Shown: in pieces, positions 26,885 through 36,565 of the stretch
How the letters are laid out: the number at the start of each line of letters is the position of its first letter
Numbering within the stretch: the stretch's first letter is position 1
Assembly: GCA_046309355.1 (NCBI GenBank)
Contig: JBKCPL010000031.1
Span: forward strand, 1 to 64,000
Reading direction: 5' to 3'
Length of the DNA stretch: 64,000 bases
From: CAYSBE01 sp046309355
GTDB taxonomy: Bacteria; Bacteroidota; Bacteroidia; UKL13-3
Made by a program: the position numbers and the translations under genes
Notes under the pieces: model-generated
Databases searched by the model: none
Told to the model about the DNA's origin: nothing
The model's input: the letters and a program-made list of their open reading frames with translations, nothing else

Positions 26885-28756
26885 TCAACCGTGATTTAAC
26901 TCGAACTGCAATTCATTCAATTTCTTATACAATCCGTTCAGGGTCATTAATTCATCGTGTGTGCCTTGTTCAGCAATAACACCTTTATCAAGCACCACTA
27001 TTTTGTCGGCATTGCGTATGGTTGATAATCGGTGTGCGATAACAAAAGAAGTACGGTTTTTCATAAGGTTGAGAAGTGCCTCCTGAACCAGCGACTCACT
27101 TTCGCTGTCGAGTGATGAGGTAGCCTCGTCTAAAATAAGTATAGCCGGATTGCGTAAAATGGCTCGGGCAATGGCTACACGCTGTCTTTGTCCACCGCTT
27201 AGTTTTATTCCGCGTTCGCCTACAATGGTATCGTACTTATCCGGAAAGGCCGAAATGAATTCATGTGCATTCGCTTGCTTTGCAGCAGCTATTATTTCCT
27301 CGTCTGTTGAATGAGGACGAGCATAGGCAATGTTTTCTTTGATTGTTCCGCCAAATAAAAGAATATCCTGAGGCACATAAGCCATTTGATGACGTAATTG
27401 AGCAAGCGGGTATGATGCAGCCGGTTTATTGTCAAATCGAATAACACCCGAGAGTGGCTCATAAAAACGCAGCAGCAATGAGGCCATTGTGCTTTTTCCT
27501 GCTCCGCTTGGACCAACAATAGCAATTTGCTGCCCTGAATGTACCGCTAAGGAAACATGACGAAGTACGGGCACATCTACTTTTCCCGGATAGCTAAAAG
27601 CTACATCTTCAAAAGCGACATCTCCTTTTATAGTATAGGATGGCTGCACAACCACTTTCTCTAAACTCACGGGCTCACCCTCTGTACGCAATATTTCACG
27701 AATACTTTGTGTGGCACCAAGTGTTTTCTGTAATTGACTAAACATATCGGCAAAGCCTGCAAATGTGCCTCCAACAAACATGGAGAAGATAACAAACATA
27801 GTAAGCGAGCCTATCGTAATTTCACCGGTAGTTATCATGTTTGCTCCGTACCACATCACAAAAGTGATTGCTCCGAAAACACTGAAAATCATAAAAGAAA
27901 CAAATGCTCCCCGGTAACGTGCATTGGCAATGGCGGTATCAACTACCGAACGTATACTGCTTACGTATCGTTTTACCTCGTAGTATTCGGTTGTAAATGC
28001 CTTCACAATAGTGATGCCCTGAAAAGTTTCCTGAACAATAGTTCCGCTTTGTGCCAGCTGATCCTGCGCTTTTTTACTCATTTTACGAATGCGCATACCA
28101 AAAACAACAGCCAATACAGCAATAACGGGCACAACTGCCAGCATTACAAGTGCCAGTTTTGTACTTATCCAAAAAATAAAAAGCAGCCCGATTAACAACG
28201 TAAAAATGCCACGTAAAAATTCAGCCAGTATGAATGAAATGGCATCCTGTATTTGAGACAAGTCAGACGAGATGCGGTTGCTCAACTCCCCTACGCGCTT
28301 TTCGGTAAAGAATGACATAGGCATAGTTAGAATTTTTGAGTACACATCTCTGCGTAAGTCTGCCAGCGAACGTTCGCCCACATCGGTTAGCAAATAAATG
28401 CGCATGAATGAGAAAAGTGTTTGCAGTGATAATTGTAAAAAAATAAGAAACAGCGTGGTATTTAAACTCCAGTGCATCTCATTCAGTCCGAGTGAGCCGA
28501 TAAATGAAGGCATAGATTGAACAGAAGAGCCAGGAACTGCAGCATCAATCATTTTTCCGAGAAAGAACGGAAACAAACTGGTGGTAAAAGCTGAGAGTGC
28601 AATAAATAGCATACTAAGTATGAACTTAGTTTTGTATGGTCGTATATATGTATATAGCTGTAACGCCTGCCTGAGGCTCTCTTTATTTATTTTGGTTTTG
28701 GGTTTATCCTCTTCCAGTCTGCCGTTGCTATTAAAATTTCTTCGTCCGTTTGCCAT
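26885..28756 (-). CDS. MsbA-type ABC exporter (fused permease and ATPase)
   Basis: 623 residues. Six membrane helices (about 40-330) are followed by an ATPase domain with Walker A GPSGAGKST, signature LSGGQRQRVAIARAIL, Walker B ILILDEATSSLD and H-loop IAHRLSTI. It is a half-transporter that should act as a homodimer in the inner membrane. Substrates of this group include lipid A precursors, lipids and drugs; the sequence alone does not choose among them. A basic N-terminal stretch precedes the first helix. It is the first gene before the MORN protein on the minus strand. Confidence 0.94.
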   Translation of the reverse strand: MANGRRNFNSNGRLEEDKPKTKINKESLRQALQLYTYIRPYKTKFILSMLFIALSAFTTSLFPFFLGKMIDAAVPGSSVQSMPSFIGSLGLNEMHWSLNTTLFLIFLQLSLQTLFSFMRIYLLTDVGERSLADLRRDVYSKILTMPMSFFTEKRVGELSNRISSDLSQIQDAISFILAEFLRGIFTLLIGLLFIFWISTKLALVMLAVVPVIAVLAVVFGMRIRKMSKKAQDQLAQSGTIVQETFQGITIVKAFTTEYYEVKRYVSSIRSVVDTAIANARYRGAFVSFMIFSVFGAITFVMWYGANMITTGEITIGSLTMFVIFSMFVGGTFAGFADMFSQLQKTLGATQSIREILRTEGEPVSLEKVVVQPSYTIKGDVAFEDVAFSYPGKVDVPVLRHVSLAVHSGQQIAIVGPSGAGKSTMASLLLRFYEPLSGVIRFDNKPAASYPLAQLRHQMAYVPQDILLFGGTIKENIAYARPHSTDEEIIAAAKQANAHEFISAFPDKYDTIVGERGIKLSGGQRQRVAIARAILRNPAILILDEATSSLDSESESLVQEALLNLMKNRTSFVIAHRLSTIRNADKIVVLDKGVIAEQGTHDELMTLNGLYKKLNELQFELNHG

Positions 28757-28805
28757 GTTACAATAGATGTATCTAAACTAATTTTTACTATTTATGCGTT
28801 TCAAG

Positions 28806-30005
28806 CTAATCAACATAATCTTTCAGGTAAGTGTATTTTCCGGCCAGCGCTCCGTCACGGGCAATGGTAGCCTGTGCAATAATGTGTTCGGTATCTTCAA
28901 TAAGTAAATAAGGCAACACATTTCGTATAAGCTGTTCACCAAATTCTATAGAGGCATCTACCGGCAATTCGCACGGGAGGTTACCTACTGCCTGAATATC
29001 TATAACATCCGGTGTAAACGGGGAAACTTCTTTTTCTAAAAGAGGATTGTAACCGTAAAACGGATTATCAATGGTTGAGCTTCGAAGTGTGGAAGGAAGC
29101 GGACCGGGCACATCACACGTAATGTCTGAAATTACACGAATTCGAAAGTCTGTTGACTTCATTTCATCGGATGTGAAAAATGGTTCGATGCCGGAGTGCC
29201 AAAAAACGGCATTAATCATTACATCAGCTACACGGTAATACGGGGCGAAACAACTGCGGTAGTTTTGCGGATGCTTATAAAAATCGGACTTATCCCACTC
29301 ACGTCCGTCTTTGCGCTCATAGTAATCTTCACTACGCAACTGCACATATACAGGATGGTCATATTCATTGGCCAGAAATTCTTCCTGCGACACGTGATGT
29401 ATCTTCAATTTCTTTAAAAACTCCATGGCTCCGTGTGCTACCCGACCGTCACCGCATAATACAATTTTCATAGGCGGCAGTGTGAGTGCCTCATATTGTC
29501 TGTACATATCAGCCATATCCACACATTTAGCAGCTTGTTTTAACATGTAAGACTTATTGCGCAAACCCCACATTACAAATGCATAATGAGCCCCAACTAT
29601 ACCTGCATACCTACCAAATCCGATAATTCGGTTTCCGGCTTCCCATACCAATGTTTCGTAATCTATAAGCGTAATCTTTCGTTTTAATATTTCACGAAGC
29701 ATTTTACGGTTGTGAGGTTGTTTTTTTATGGTATGCGAAAAAAACAAGTACGTTTTGTTGGGCACTAAAAGGTTAAAAGGCACTTCCTTCACTCCCAGCA
29801 GTATATCAGCATGTTCAATATTGTCAACCACTTCTACACCTGCATTACGGTACTGCTCATCAGTAAAACATCTGTAGGGTGATGACTGTACACTAACTTT
29901 TACACCGGGAAACCGCTGCTGAACAAGAACGCATTGTGCCGGTGTCAGCGGTGTACGTAAATCGGGTGGCTGTTTTTCTTCACGCAATAAAGCAACAATA
30001 GTCAT
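28806..30005 (-). CDS. Saccharopine dehydrogenase-like NAD(P)-dependent oxidoreductase (AlaDH/PNT family)
   Basis: 399 residues. The N-terminal AlaDH/PNT catalytic domain (about 1-130: TPLTPAQCVLVQQRFPGVKV, KEVPFNLLVPNKTY) is followed by a Rossmann domain with a glycine-rich turn (VLCGDGRVAHGAMEFL). A lysine-forming saccharopine dehydrogenase-like block reads ISDITCDVPGPLPSTLRSS, then NPFYGYNPL. Such enzymes join or split saccharopine with NAD. A true LYS1 role in Bacteroidota is unproven, because lysine is normally made by the diaminopimelate route. No lysine genes are nearby; sppA is divergent. The exact substrate is therefore open. Confidence 0.8.
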   Translation of the reverse strand: MTIVALLREEKQPPDLRTPLTPAQCVLVQQRFPGVKVSVQSSPYRCFTDEQYRNAGVEVVDNIEHADILLGVKEVPFNLLVPNKTYLFFSHTIKKQPHNRKMLREILKRKITLIDYETLVWEAGNRIIGFGRYAGIVGAHYAFVMWGLRNKSYMLKQAAKCVDMADMYRQYEALTLPPMKIVLCGDGRVAHGAMEFLKKLKIHHVSQEEFLANEYDHPVYVQLRSEDYYERKDGREWDKSDFYKHPQNYRSCFAPYYRVADVMINAVFWHSGIEPFFTSDEMKSTDFRIRVISDITCDVPGPLPSTLRSSTIDNPFYGYNPLLEKEVSPFTPDVIDIQAVGNLPCELPVDASIEFGEQLIRNVLPYLLIEDTEHIIAQATIARDGALAGKYTYLKDYVD

Positions 30006-30168
30006 GCGGGCGAAGATAAATATTGTAGCGAATAAAGCGGGCCATAAGAAACGTGGATTTTATCATGCAAAAGACCACTCATCTAGCGTAGTGTTCGTTT
30101 ACGTAAAATGTAACCAATTTGGCTGTAATTTAGTACCTTGCTGCGCATTACCAACTACACACCTACTT

Positions 30169-31923
30169 ATGAAATCATTCTTAAAAACACTTTTTGCCAG
30201 TATTTTAGGCAGCCTTATCGGATTTGTATTGCTCATTTTTATAGGCATTGGCATTATAGCCGCTATTGTATCGGGCGTATCCGATAATAAAGTCACCGTT
30301 AAAGATCATACAACCTTACTTATCAATATTTCAAACGCTATACCTGAAAGAAACTCGAAAAATCCAATATCCAGTGCTGCATTAATGGGAGAAAGTGCAC
30401 CGGGTACAGGACTAACTGAAATGCTTGAGGCAATAGAATATGCAAAGACAGATGAACACATCAAGGGAATACTGATTGAAACTGGCATTACACCAAATAG
30501 TTTTGCTGTTTTGCAAGAATTGCGCGATGCCCTTTTAAAATTCAGAAAAAGCGGCAAGTATGTATATGCATACGGTGAAATGATGGACAGCCGAAGCTAT
30601 TTTTTGTGCAGCGCAGCCGATAAAATATATGTGCATCCAACTGGCGAAATGCTATTTAACGGTATTTCCTCATCCACACCCTACATCAAAAATATGCTCG
30701 ATAAAGTAGGTGTAGAAATTCAGCTGATACGTTACGGAAAATACAAATCAGCCGGTGAGCCGCTTATTTCCGATAAGATGAGCGATGCCAACCGCGAACA
30801 GATATCAGCCTACACCCGTTCGCTGGTTGAAACATCGTACAGGCAAATAGCCAAATCGCGTAAGCTAAGTATGGAAAAAGTGGATGAGCTTGCTGGTGAA
30901 CTGCGTGTACAGAAAATTGCAGATGCTGTGGAGGCCGGATTGATTGATAGCCTCAAATACCGCGATGAACTGGAGGAAGAATTAAAAGCCTTGAACAAAT
31001 CAGATTCCAAGAAAGAATTAGTCACGCTTAGCATTGGTCAGTATGTATCTGCAATGGATAAAGAGGTAAAGGAAAAAGATAAAATTGCCATTATATATGC
31101 CAATGGTGAGATAATGAGCGGAGAAGGTGATGAGGAAACGATGGGGTCGGATGATATGGTGAAGGCTTTTAAAAAAGCACGAAAAGACAGTACAATAAAA
31201 GCAGTTGTATTGCGCATTAATTCGCCCGGAGGCAGCGCACTTGCTTCTGATGTCATCTGGAGAGAAGTGGTACTTACCGAAAAGGTAAAGCCTGTAATTG
31301 TTTCCATGGGAGGTTTAGCGGCATCGGGAGGGTATTACATTGCTGCTCCGGCACGTAAAATTGTGGCTCAACCCAATACCATCACAGGCTCGATTGGTGT
31401 ATTCGGAATGATACCCAATGCACAAAAATTAATGAACGAAAAGTTGGGGGTGCGCATAGAGAAGGTTAATCAGGGTAAGTATGCAGACTTAATGTCGATT
31501 GACCGTCCGTTGCGTGAAGATGAACGTGCCATTATTCAAAAAATGATTGACCGAATCTATGACGACTTCATTACCAAAGTTGCTGAAGGTCGAAAAATAA
31601 CCAAAGAACAGGTTGACGAAATCGCTCAAGGCAGGGTTTGGACAGGTAAGGACGCGCTGGCTATACATCTTGTTGATACACTAGGAGGGTTGAATACCGC
31701 CCTTGCTATTGCCGCTAAGGAAGCTAAAATTACCGGCTACCGAACAGTTTCGTTGCCTGTACAAAAAGATCCCATTACGCAGCTCATTAAACAATTACAG
31801 GGCGGTGCCGAAACTTATCTGTTAAAGAAAGAGCTGGGCGAATCCTATCAAAACTATGCAGCACTTAAAAGGGCCTTGCGTTACCGCGGAATTCAAGCTA
31901 TGTTTGAATTGCCTGTTTATTGA
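30169..31923 (+). CDS. sppA: Signal peptide peptidase SppA, 67K type
   Basis: 584 residues from the ATG at 30169, which starts MKSFLKTLFASILGSLIGF, a single membrane anchor. The open frame continues upstream but lacks family sequence. Two tandem crotonase-like halves are present. The N-terminal half carries the catalytic lysine region (RYGKYKSAGEPL). The C-terminal half carries the serine nucleophile in GGLAASGGYYIAAP and the SIGVFGMIPN stretch. The Ser/Lys protease degrades cleaved signal peptides in the inner membrane, facing the periplasm. It is divergent from the saccharopine-dehydrogenase-like gene and followed by the zinc-ribbon gene. Confidence 0.95.
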   Translation: MKSFLKTLFASILGSLIGFVLLIFIGIGIIAAIVSGVSDNKVTVKDHTTLLINISNAIPERNSKNPISSAALMGESAPGTGLTEMLEAIEYAKTDEHIKGILIETGITPNSFAVLQELRDALLKFRKSGKYVYAYGEMMDSRSYFLCSAADKIYVHPTGEMLFNGISSSTPYIKNMLDKVGVEIQLIRYGKYKSAGEPLISDKMSDANREQISAYTRSLVETSYRQIAKSRKLSMEKVDELAGELRVQKIADAVEAGLIDSLKYRDELEEELKALNKSDSKKELVTLSIGQYVSAMDKEVKEKDKIAIIYANGEIMSGEGDEETMGSDDMVKAFKKARKDSTIKAVVLRINSPGGSALASDVIWREVVLTEKVKPVIVSMGGLAASGGYYIAAPARKIVAQPNTITGSIGVFGMIPNAQKLMNEKLGVRIEKVNQGKYADLMSIDRPLREDERAIIQKMIDRIYDDFITKVAEGRKITKEQVDEIAQGRVWTGKDALAIHLVDTLGGLNTALAIAAKEAKITGYRTVSLPVQKDPITQLIKQLQGGAETYLLKKELGESYQNYAALKRALRYRGIQAMFELPVY

Positions 31924-31968
31924 TACAGGTATTACCTATTCAGATTTGGTATACGAATATCAAGTAGC

Positions 31969-32337
31969 ATGGAACAAAAACATTGTCATTTCTGTGGTGA
32001 GGTCATTAAAGGCCGGGCGGATAAAAAATTCTGCGATGACCAATGCCGAACAGGTTACAACAATAAACTGAAAACAGATAGCCCGCAGGTACGCCACATA
32101 AATACCATTTTGCGAAAGAACCGAAAAGTACTTGCTGAATTTGCCGATAATGACGAAGGGAAGTCACGTGTGAATGTAAAAAAACTGGCTGAACGTGGAT
32201 TTAACTTTACCTATTTCACACATCTATATACCACTAAGCAAGGGGCTACGTATTTCTTTTGCTACGAGTACGGTTATTTAAAACTGGAAGGCGACTATTA
32301 TATGGTAGTGAAACGTAAAGAGCAGACAACTTCGTAA
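31969..32337 (+). CDS. Small zinc-ribbon protein of unknown function
   Basis: 122 residues. The N-terminal C6-x2-C9 and C22-x3-C26 (HCHFCGEV, KFCDDQCR) form a treble-clef or zinc-ribbon motif like DUF2116. A conserved-looking domain follows with LAERGFNFTYFTHLYT and FFCYEYGYLKLEGDYY. The cysteines suggest nucleic-acid or protein binding. It sits 45 bases after sppA on the same strand. The family is one of the small uncharacterised zinc-ribbon groups common in Bacteroidota; I cannot assign a role. Confidence 0.82.
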   Translation: MEQKHCHFCGEVIKGRADKKFCDDQCRTGYNNKLKTDSPQVRHINTILRKNRKVLAEFADNDEGKSRVNVKKLAERGFNFTYFTHLYTTKQGATYFFCYEYGYLKLEGDYYMVVKRKEQTTS

Positions 32338-32342
32338 TATGC

Positions 32343-32837
32343 TTACTGAATTCTATCTTGATACGCCACTAATCCGAATTGAGCCAAATGGTGAAGGATG
32401 TGCTTGTAATTAAACCATAACCATTCATGGTAATTAAGCTGGCCAAATATGTTGTGAGGCATGGTGTGATTGGATGGCATACTTTTATAATACGCTGTAA
32501 ACTGTTTGATCTCATCCAATAAATGCTGTATGGCATTTTCGCTATCTGTATGTCGGAGTTTTTTCAGGTCATCGGTCAAAATCGGATTGTTAAACCCTTT
32601 AGGCATAGGTCTGTCAGACAATAGTCCAATATTTTTCATTCGAATAAGATTTGACTCGGGTGCTGTCAGCTCAATCGAGCGCAAACCTCTGGCCAGTCCG
32701 AAGGCTAACGTTATGTGTTCTATCATCTGCTGTAGGTTCATGCTTCCCCAAAGTGCCTGCTCACTGCCATTAATGGTTTTAAGAACCTGCGGTAAATCCG
32801 TATTTAAAAAGTCTTCAAGCTCACTGATAGTTTTCAT
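32343..32837 (-). CDS. DinB-like / DUF1569-like protein
   Basis: 164 residues. The helical order and the C-terminal YKHILHHLAQFGL are DinB/DUF1569-like, with a second histidine in MIEHITLAFGLA near residue 40. These positions would form the metal site. DinB-type proteins bind divalent metal and some act on thiols; the substrate is unknown. It ends six bases from the convergent zinc-ribbon gene and starts four bases after the subtilase stop, so it is probably co-transcribed with the subtilase. It is distinct in sequence from the other DinB-like protein near 14 kb. Confidence 0.8.
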   Translation of the reverse strand: MKTISELEDFLNTDLPQVLKTINGSEQALWGSMNLQQMIEHITLAFGLARGLRSIELTAPESNLIRMKNIGLLSDRPMPKGFNNPILTDDLKKLRHTDSENAIQHLLDEIKQFTAYYKSMPSNHTMPHNIFGQLNYHEWLWFNYKHILHHLAQFGLVAYQDRIQ

Positions 32838-32840
32838 AGA

Positions 32841-34505
32841 TTAAGGGTTTATGTAAAAGTTGAACGTCTGTAAACTGTTGTCAAATCTTACTTCCAGTGT
32901 GAGCAAATCACTTGATTGATTTCTAATTTTAGTGAGTGGAAATCTAAATTGACCTTTTGATTTAAAACGGCTTTGACCGGAATATACTAGTACACCTGAT
33001 GATGTTTTAAGTGTGTATTGCACGCGCTGAGGTGTTGCCATTTCTAAGGCTACATGCACATGCTTATCGGGGAGTAAACGTGCGTCCAGTATTTGATTTT
33101 GTGCCGAATCAGAGCCAAGCAAGCGCAATGCAAGCAATGCATCAGGCACACCATACCCAAATTGCTTATCGGGTTTATTGTAGTAAGTGCCGCTTAAACG
33201 AAGCGCATTTGCCAGCTGATGGGGTGTAGCTTTAGGTTTTGCCTGCAATAGTCCTGCTGCGAGTCCGGCAACTAAGGGTGCAGCATACGAGGTGCCATTG
33301 CCCTTGTATATGGTGCCTGTGGGTGAAATCAATGTAGTGCCTTCTGCCATCGCCATCACATCGGGTTTTATTCGTTTATCGGCTGTAGGACCCTGAGAGG
33401 AGAAGAGAGCCAGACGTTGCTTACTATCGACACCACCTACTGTGATGACCTGTTCAACATCGGCCGGAGCAGCAATATACCGCCAGTCTTTATCCCCTTC
33501 ATTACCTGCGCTGTTTACCACTACTATGCCTTTTTGTATAGCCATACTTGCACCTCGGCTGATGAGCGTGGTTTTACCATCCAACTCTTTGAAGCGGTGA
33601 CTCAGCATATCATCATCAAACTCATTGTATCCTAACGATGATTGAATTAAATCTACTCCAAAGCTATCTGCGTATTCGGCTGCTATTACCCAAAGTGCTT
33701 CTTCCAGCAAATTTTCGTGTGCCGCATCTTCGCTTCGCAACAGCACGTATGATGAAGCTGGTGCCGAACCAATGTATGTTCCCGGCTGATGGCCTGCCAT
33801 AATTGAAAATACAGACAGACCGTGATCATCATCATTAAACACATCGGTGTTCGGGTGTACAAAATCACGCGCTGCAAGCAACAGCGAATGGGAAAAGAGC
33901 TTACGCATGTAGTACAACGCATTCACACTTTTGAAACCCGCATCAAGTATGGCTACAGTTACTCCCTTGCCATTAAATCCACGTTCGTGCAGAGAGTCTA
34001 TTCGTAATTGATGAATCTGTTCAAACGTTTGTCCGTATTCGTTTGAATCAATAGTTATGCGTTTACCTGTAACTTTATTTTCAAGTTGCTGCAGTTGCGT
34101 ATTTATATCCGGAATGTCATCGGTTGACTGTCGGGGCGAGCGGTATCTGTAACCTAAATACTTTACTGATTTAACAAATGAAAAACTACTGAGTGAATCT
34201 AGGCTTCTTTTGCTGTACCCCTCTACTATAAGGGCGTTAAACCACCGGCTGGAGTGAAAGGTTGTATAACCCATTGTTTTCAAAGAATCAATCCAGCGCT
34301 GTGATACGGGCACATCGGTTTCGTTCAGAGGTATATCGTATTTTTTCCTGCGCTGAATGGCTTTAGCTGACAGTAGTTGGTGTGGCTGACTGATTTTAAA
34401 TTCAATGGAGTCTTTGCTTTTAAGTTCCACCCAATAACATGGAATGCGCTGTGCATAGGCTGTAAAAACCAGAAAAGTAATCGCTATACTATACAGTAAA
34501 CGCAT
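32841..34505 (-). CDS. Secreted subtilisin-like serine peptidase (S8)
   Basis: 554 residues. A short signal peptide (ending TAYAQ, about 1-18) precedes an inhibitor-I9-like propeptide region and the S8 domain. The catalytic triad motifs are D in VAILDAGF, H in DDHGLSVFSIM and S in GTSYAAPLVAGLAAG. The C-terminal beta domain ends FDNSLQTFNFYINP with no T9SS sorting signature, so the enzyme may remain periplasmic or be anchored differently. It degrades proteins outside the cytoplasm. The gene is one base after the neighbouring lipoprotein gene, making a leftward set with mnmA, lipoprotein and DinB-like protein. Confidence 0.93.
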   Translation of the reverse strand: MRLLYSIAITFLVFTAYAQRIPCYWVELKSKDSIEFKISQPHQLLSAKAIQRRKKYDIPLNETDVPVSQRWIDSLKTMGYTTFHSSRWFNALIVEGYSKRSLDSLSSFSFVKSVKYLGYRYRSPRQSTDDIPDINTQLQQLENKVTGKRITIDSNEYGQTFEQIHQLRIDSLHERGFNGKGVTVAILDAGFKSVNALYYMRKLFSHSLLLAARDFVHPNTDVFNDDDHGLSVFSIMAGHQPGTYIGSAPASSYVLLRSEDAAHENLLEEALWVIAAEYADSFGVDLIQSSLGYNEFDDDMLSHRFKELDGKTTLISRGASMAIQKGIVVVNSAGNEGDKDWRYIAAPADVEQVITVGGVDSKQRLALFSSQGPTADKRIKPDVMAMAEGTTLISPTGTIYKGNGTSYAAPLVAGLAAGLLQAKPKATPHQLANALRLSGTYYNKPDKQFGYGVPDALLALRLLGSDSAQNQILDARLLPDKHVHVALEMATPQRVQYTLKTSSGVLVYSGQSRFKSKGQFRFPLTKIRNQSSDLLTLEVRFDNSLQTFNFYINP

Positions 34506-34506
34506 G

Positions 34507-35166
34507 CTACTGATAACTGATTAAAGTAAGCTGATACCTGTATCCGCGTGAGCCGGCAGTTTGCGTATTCAATGAATCTGATTTTAAATAAACCATACCT
34601 ACGCCTGATGCATAGCGTTCCTGACTGCGAATTACCTCGATGGCATTTGAATCATTTTTTTGCTGAACAGTGATGGTATTTTCAAATTGCTGATAGGCTA
34701 CTTTATAGTCAGTTATTCTGTATCGCTCAAAACCCAAATTATTCATCATGTTGCCATCCCACGATTTGGATTCGGATACCGGGAAAACCAGCTTAACCAC
34801 GCGTATATTTTCTTCAACCTGTTCAGCCCTGTTCGCATTGCGCAAAGCAACCCATGTAGTTGCTTCGTGCCATTCACCGTTTAGGCTATCGGCATAAAAA
34901 CGATTGATGTAGCAAGCCTGCTCGTTGTTTAAATCAGTAAAAAATTCGCCCATCTGTACTTTGTAAAAGTAGGTTAATGTATCAATCACCGTTGAGCCTG
35001 TGTTGTTATCATAACCCAGTGAATCTACACGGTAGATATACGTTTTGCCGGATTCGAGTGGAAAATATTCGTAACCCAACGAAGGAATATCGTCCTTGTT
35101 ATCGGTAGTGCTGCAGGCCATAAAAATACACGCAGCCATACTTACGAATAAAATACGTTTGAACAT
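34507..35166 (-). CDS. Lipoprotein of unknown function
   Basis: 219 residues from the ATG at 35166, which gives a clear lipoprotein signal (MFKRILFVSM..., lipobox FMAC at 15-18). A longer frame starting at 35232 would add 22 hydrophobic residues and overlap mnmA, so I reject it. The mature part begins STTDNKDDIPSLGYEYFPL and is beta-rich, with GKTYIYRVDSLGYDN and TYFYKVQMGEFFTDL. No enzyme motif is visible. It is one base from the subtilase gene downstream and 38 bases after mnmA, all on the same strand. Confidence 0.82.
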   Translation of the reverse strand: MFKRILFVSMAACIFMACSTTDNKDDIPSLGYEYFPLESGKTYIYRVDSLGYDNNTGSTVIDTLTYFYKVQMGEFFTDLNNEQACYINRFYADSLNGEWHEATTWVALRNANRAEQVEENIRVVKLVFPVSESKSWDGNMMNNLGFERYRITDYKVAYQQFENTITVQQKNDSNAIEVIRSQERYASGVGMVYLKSDSLNTQTAGSRGYRYQLTLISYQ

Positions 35167-35204
35167 GAATAAGTACACGAATATACAACGAAGGAATATA
35201 AATA

Positions 35205-36305
35205 CTAGTGTTCGAAACTGCTTTGAATCCACCCGCCACCCACTACATCCGTACCTTCATAAAACACTGCCGATTGTCCGGGAGCAATTGCTTTCACGTG
35301 TGCATGAAAATTCACTTTCATTCTATCGCCATGTTGCTCAATGGTAGCCAACGAGCCGGCATCTTTATATCTGATTTTAGTAATGGTTTCGAGAGGAGCA
35401 TCCAACGAAGCATATTTACCCATATTTATGCCTCGCACCCACATCCCGTTGCGCTGCAGGTCTTCTTCCCTACCCAGCACTACCGTATTGGTTTCAGGTT
35501 GTATTTCCACTACATACAATGGTTCGCCTACCGCAATTTCCAATCCTTTGCGTTGCCCTACGGTGTAAAAAGGATAACCGCGATGTTTTCCTATAATTTT
35601 TCCATCGGGAGTTACAAAGTTTCCACCATCTACCTGCTGTTCCAATCCATTTACCCTGCGCTTTAAAAATCCGCGGTAGTCATTATCGGGAACAAAGCAT
35701 ATCTCGTAGCTTTCACTTTTTTTCACCAATTCATCGTAGCCCATATCCAGCGCCATTTGGCGTATTTCCGTTTTGCGGTATTTACCTAACGGAAATCGGG
35801 TGCGTTCCAGGCTTTTTTGCGAAAGTCCCCACAATACATACGATTGATCTTTATTTTCATCCAAACCTTTAGAAACTACATAACGTTCGTTTTGCAAACG
35901 TACCTGAGCATAATGTCCTGTGGCAATAAACTCACAGTCGAGCTGAGCTGCGCGTTTCAGCAGCGCTTCCCATTTGATGTGCGTATTGCACAACACGCAT
36001 GGATTGGGAGTGCGCCCTGCCAGGTATTCTTCTACAAAATTGTCAATAACAAAATCGCCAAACTCATCGCGTATGTCAAGTATCATGTGGTGAATACCGT
36101 GTTTTACCGCAATGGAACGCGCATCGTTAATGCTATCTAAACTGCAACAACCGGTTTCTTTTTTGCTTCCGCCAGATGTGGCGTAATCCCAGGTTTTCAT
36201 GGTGATGCCAATAACTTCGTAGCCTTCTTCGGCCAGCATCACAGCCGTAACGGTGCTATCCAGCCCTCCGCTCATGGCTACTAGTATTTTTCCTTTTTTG
36301 CTCAT
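35205..36305 (-). CDS. mnmA: tRNA-specific 2-thiouridylase MnmA
   Basis: 366 residues. The PP-loop SGGLDS (12-17) binds ATP. The first catalytic cysteine is in NPCVLCNTHIKW and the second in SESYEICFVPDND. The C-terminal half has the usual central and beta-barrel domains (GKHRGYPFYTVGQRKGLEIAVGE). MnmA puts sulfur on U34 of Lys/Glu/Gln tRNAs, using sulfur relayed from a desulfurase. It reads leftward. The lipoprotein gene follows after 38 bases. The 5' region on the minus strand shows no convincing -7 match. Confidence 0.96.
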   Translation of the reverse strand: MSKKGKILVAMSGGLDSTVTAVMLAEEGYEVIGITMKTWDYATSGGSKKETGCCSLDSINDARSIAVKHGIHHMILDIRDEFGDFVIDNFVEEYLAGRTPNPCVLCNTHIKWEALLKRAAQLDCEFIATGHYAQVRLQNERYVVSKGLDENKDQSYVLWGLSQKSLERTRFPLGKYRKTEIRQMALDMGYDELVKKSESYEICFVPDNDYRGFLKRRVNGLEQQVDGGNFVTPDGKIIGKHRGYPFYTVGQRKGLEIAVGEPLYVVEIQPETNTVVLGREEDLQRNGMWVRGINMGKYASLDAPLETITKIRYKDAGSLATIEQHGDRMKVNFHAHVKAIAPGQSAVFYEGTDVVGGGWIQSSFEH

Positions 36306-36565
36306 GGTTCAAAACAGTACGGGGTAAATAGCCCCGGTGATTGAATATTTATTAAACGTATATCAGCTGTAACAACTTAATTGCTTGTTTGATTGTGCAA
36401 GATCACTATTACTACTGACGGGCAAAGGTAGTGTAAGTATCTCTAAAAACCGGACGGTATGAAAATTTAACACGAAATAGAAGAGATTGAAATTCCATAA
36501 ACCATTATCTGATACCTGAAACGCTTATTCTTAAAAAGCTGTCGGTAATTCCGGCAGCTTTTTTT
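36306..36565 (+). promoter_or_regulatory. Non-coding intergenic stretch / possible leader RNA before chrA
   Basis: 260 bases between the divergent mnmA and chromate transporter genes hold no credible reading frame and no tRNA. It contains a small stem (ACTAC at 36411-36415 with GTAGT at 36428-36432) and ends in a strong terminator-like hairpin that reaches the start codon. It may be a 5' leader or a small RNA; nothing more can be shown by eye. Confidence 0.4.
36533..36565 (+). terminator. Terminator-like hairpin abutting the chromate transporter start codon
   Basis: A 13-base stem (AAAAAGCTGTCGG with CCGGCAGCTTTTT, one T-G pair), loop TAATT, then an unbroken run of seven T that ends directly at the ATG at 36566. 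No rightward gene lies upstream within 260 bases, so this is not simply the end of another gene. An attenuator or sRNA terminator is the likely reading. Confidence 0.7.

Noticed and set aside
26803..26893. A minus-strand stretch of about 30 codons between the exporter and MORN genes that reads like protein (GDFFAVIGSKKVYTRKVCE to a stop).
   Set aside because: It has no ATG, GTG or TTG after the preceding in-frame stop and no recognised family; it may be a decayed gene or chance.
27734..28195. A long antisense frame inside the ABC exporter gene (similar cases at 15163-15489, 35208-35666 and 55140-55601).
   Set aside because: Each lies opposite a well-supported gene and its product is low-complexity or His/Cys/Tyr-rich with no family look, as expected for shadows.
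35167..35232. An extended start of the lipoprotein gene at 35232.
   Set aside because: It would overlap mnmA and place a second hydrophobic stretch before the lipobox; the ATG at 35166 gives a standard lipoprotein signal.
36306..36532. A tRNA or riboswitch in the gap before the chromate transporter.
   Set aside because: No cloverleaf can be formed and no known riboswitch core is recognisable; only the hairpin at its end is reported.
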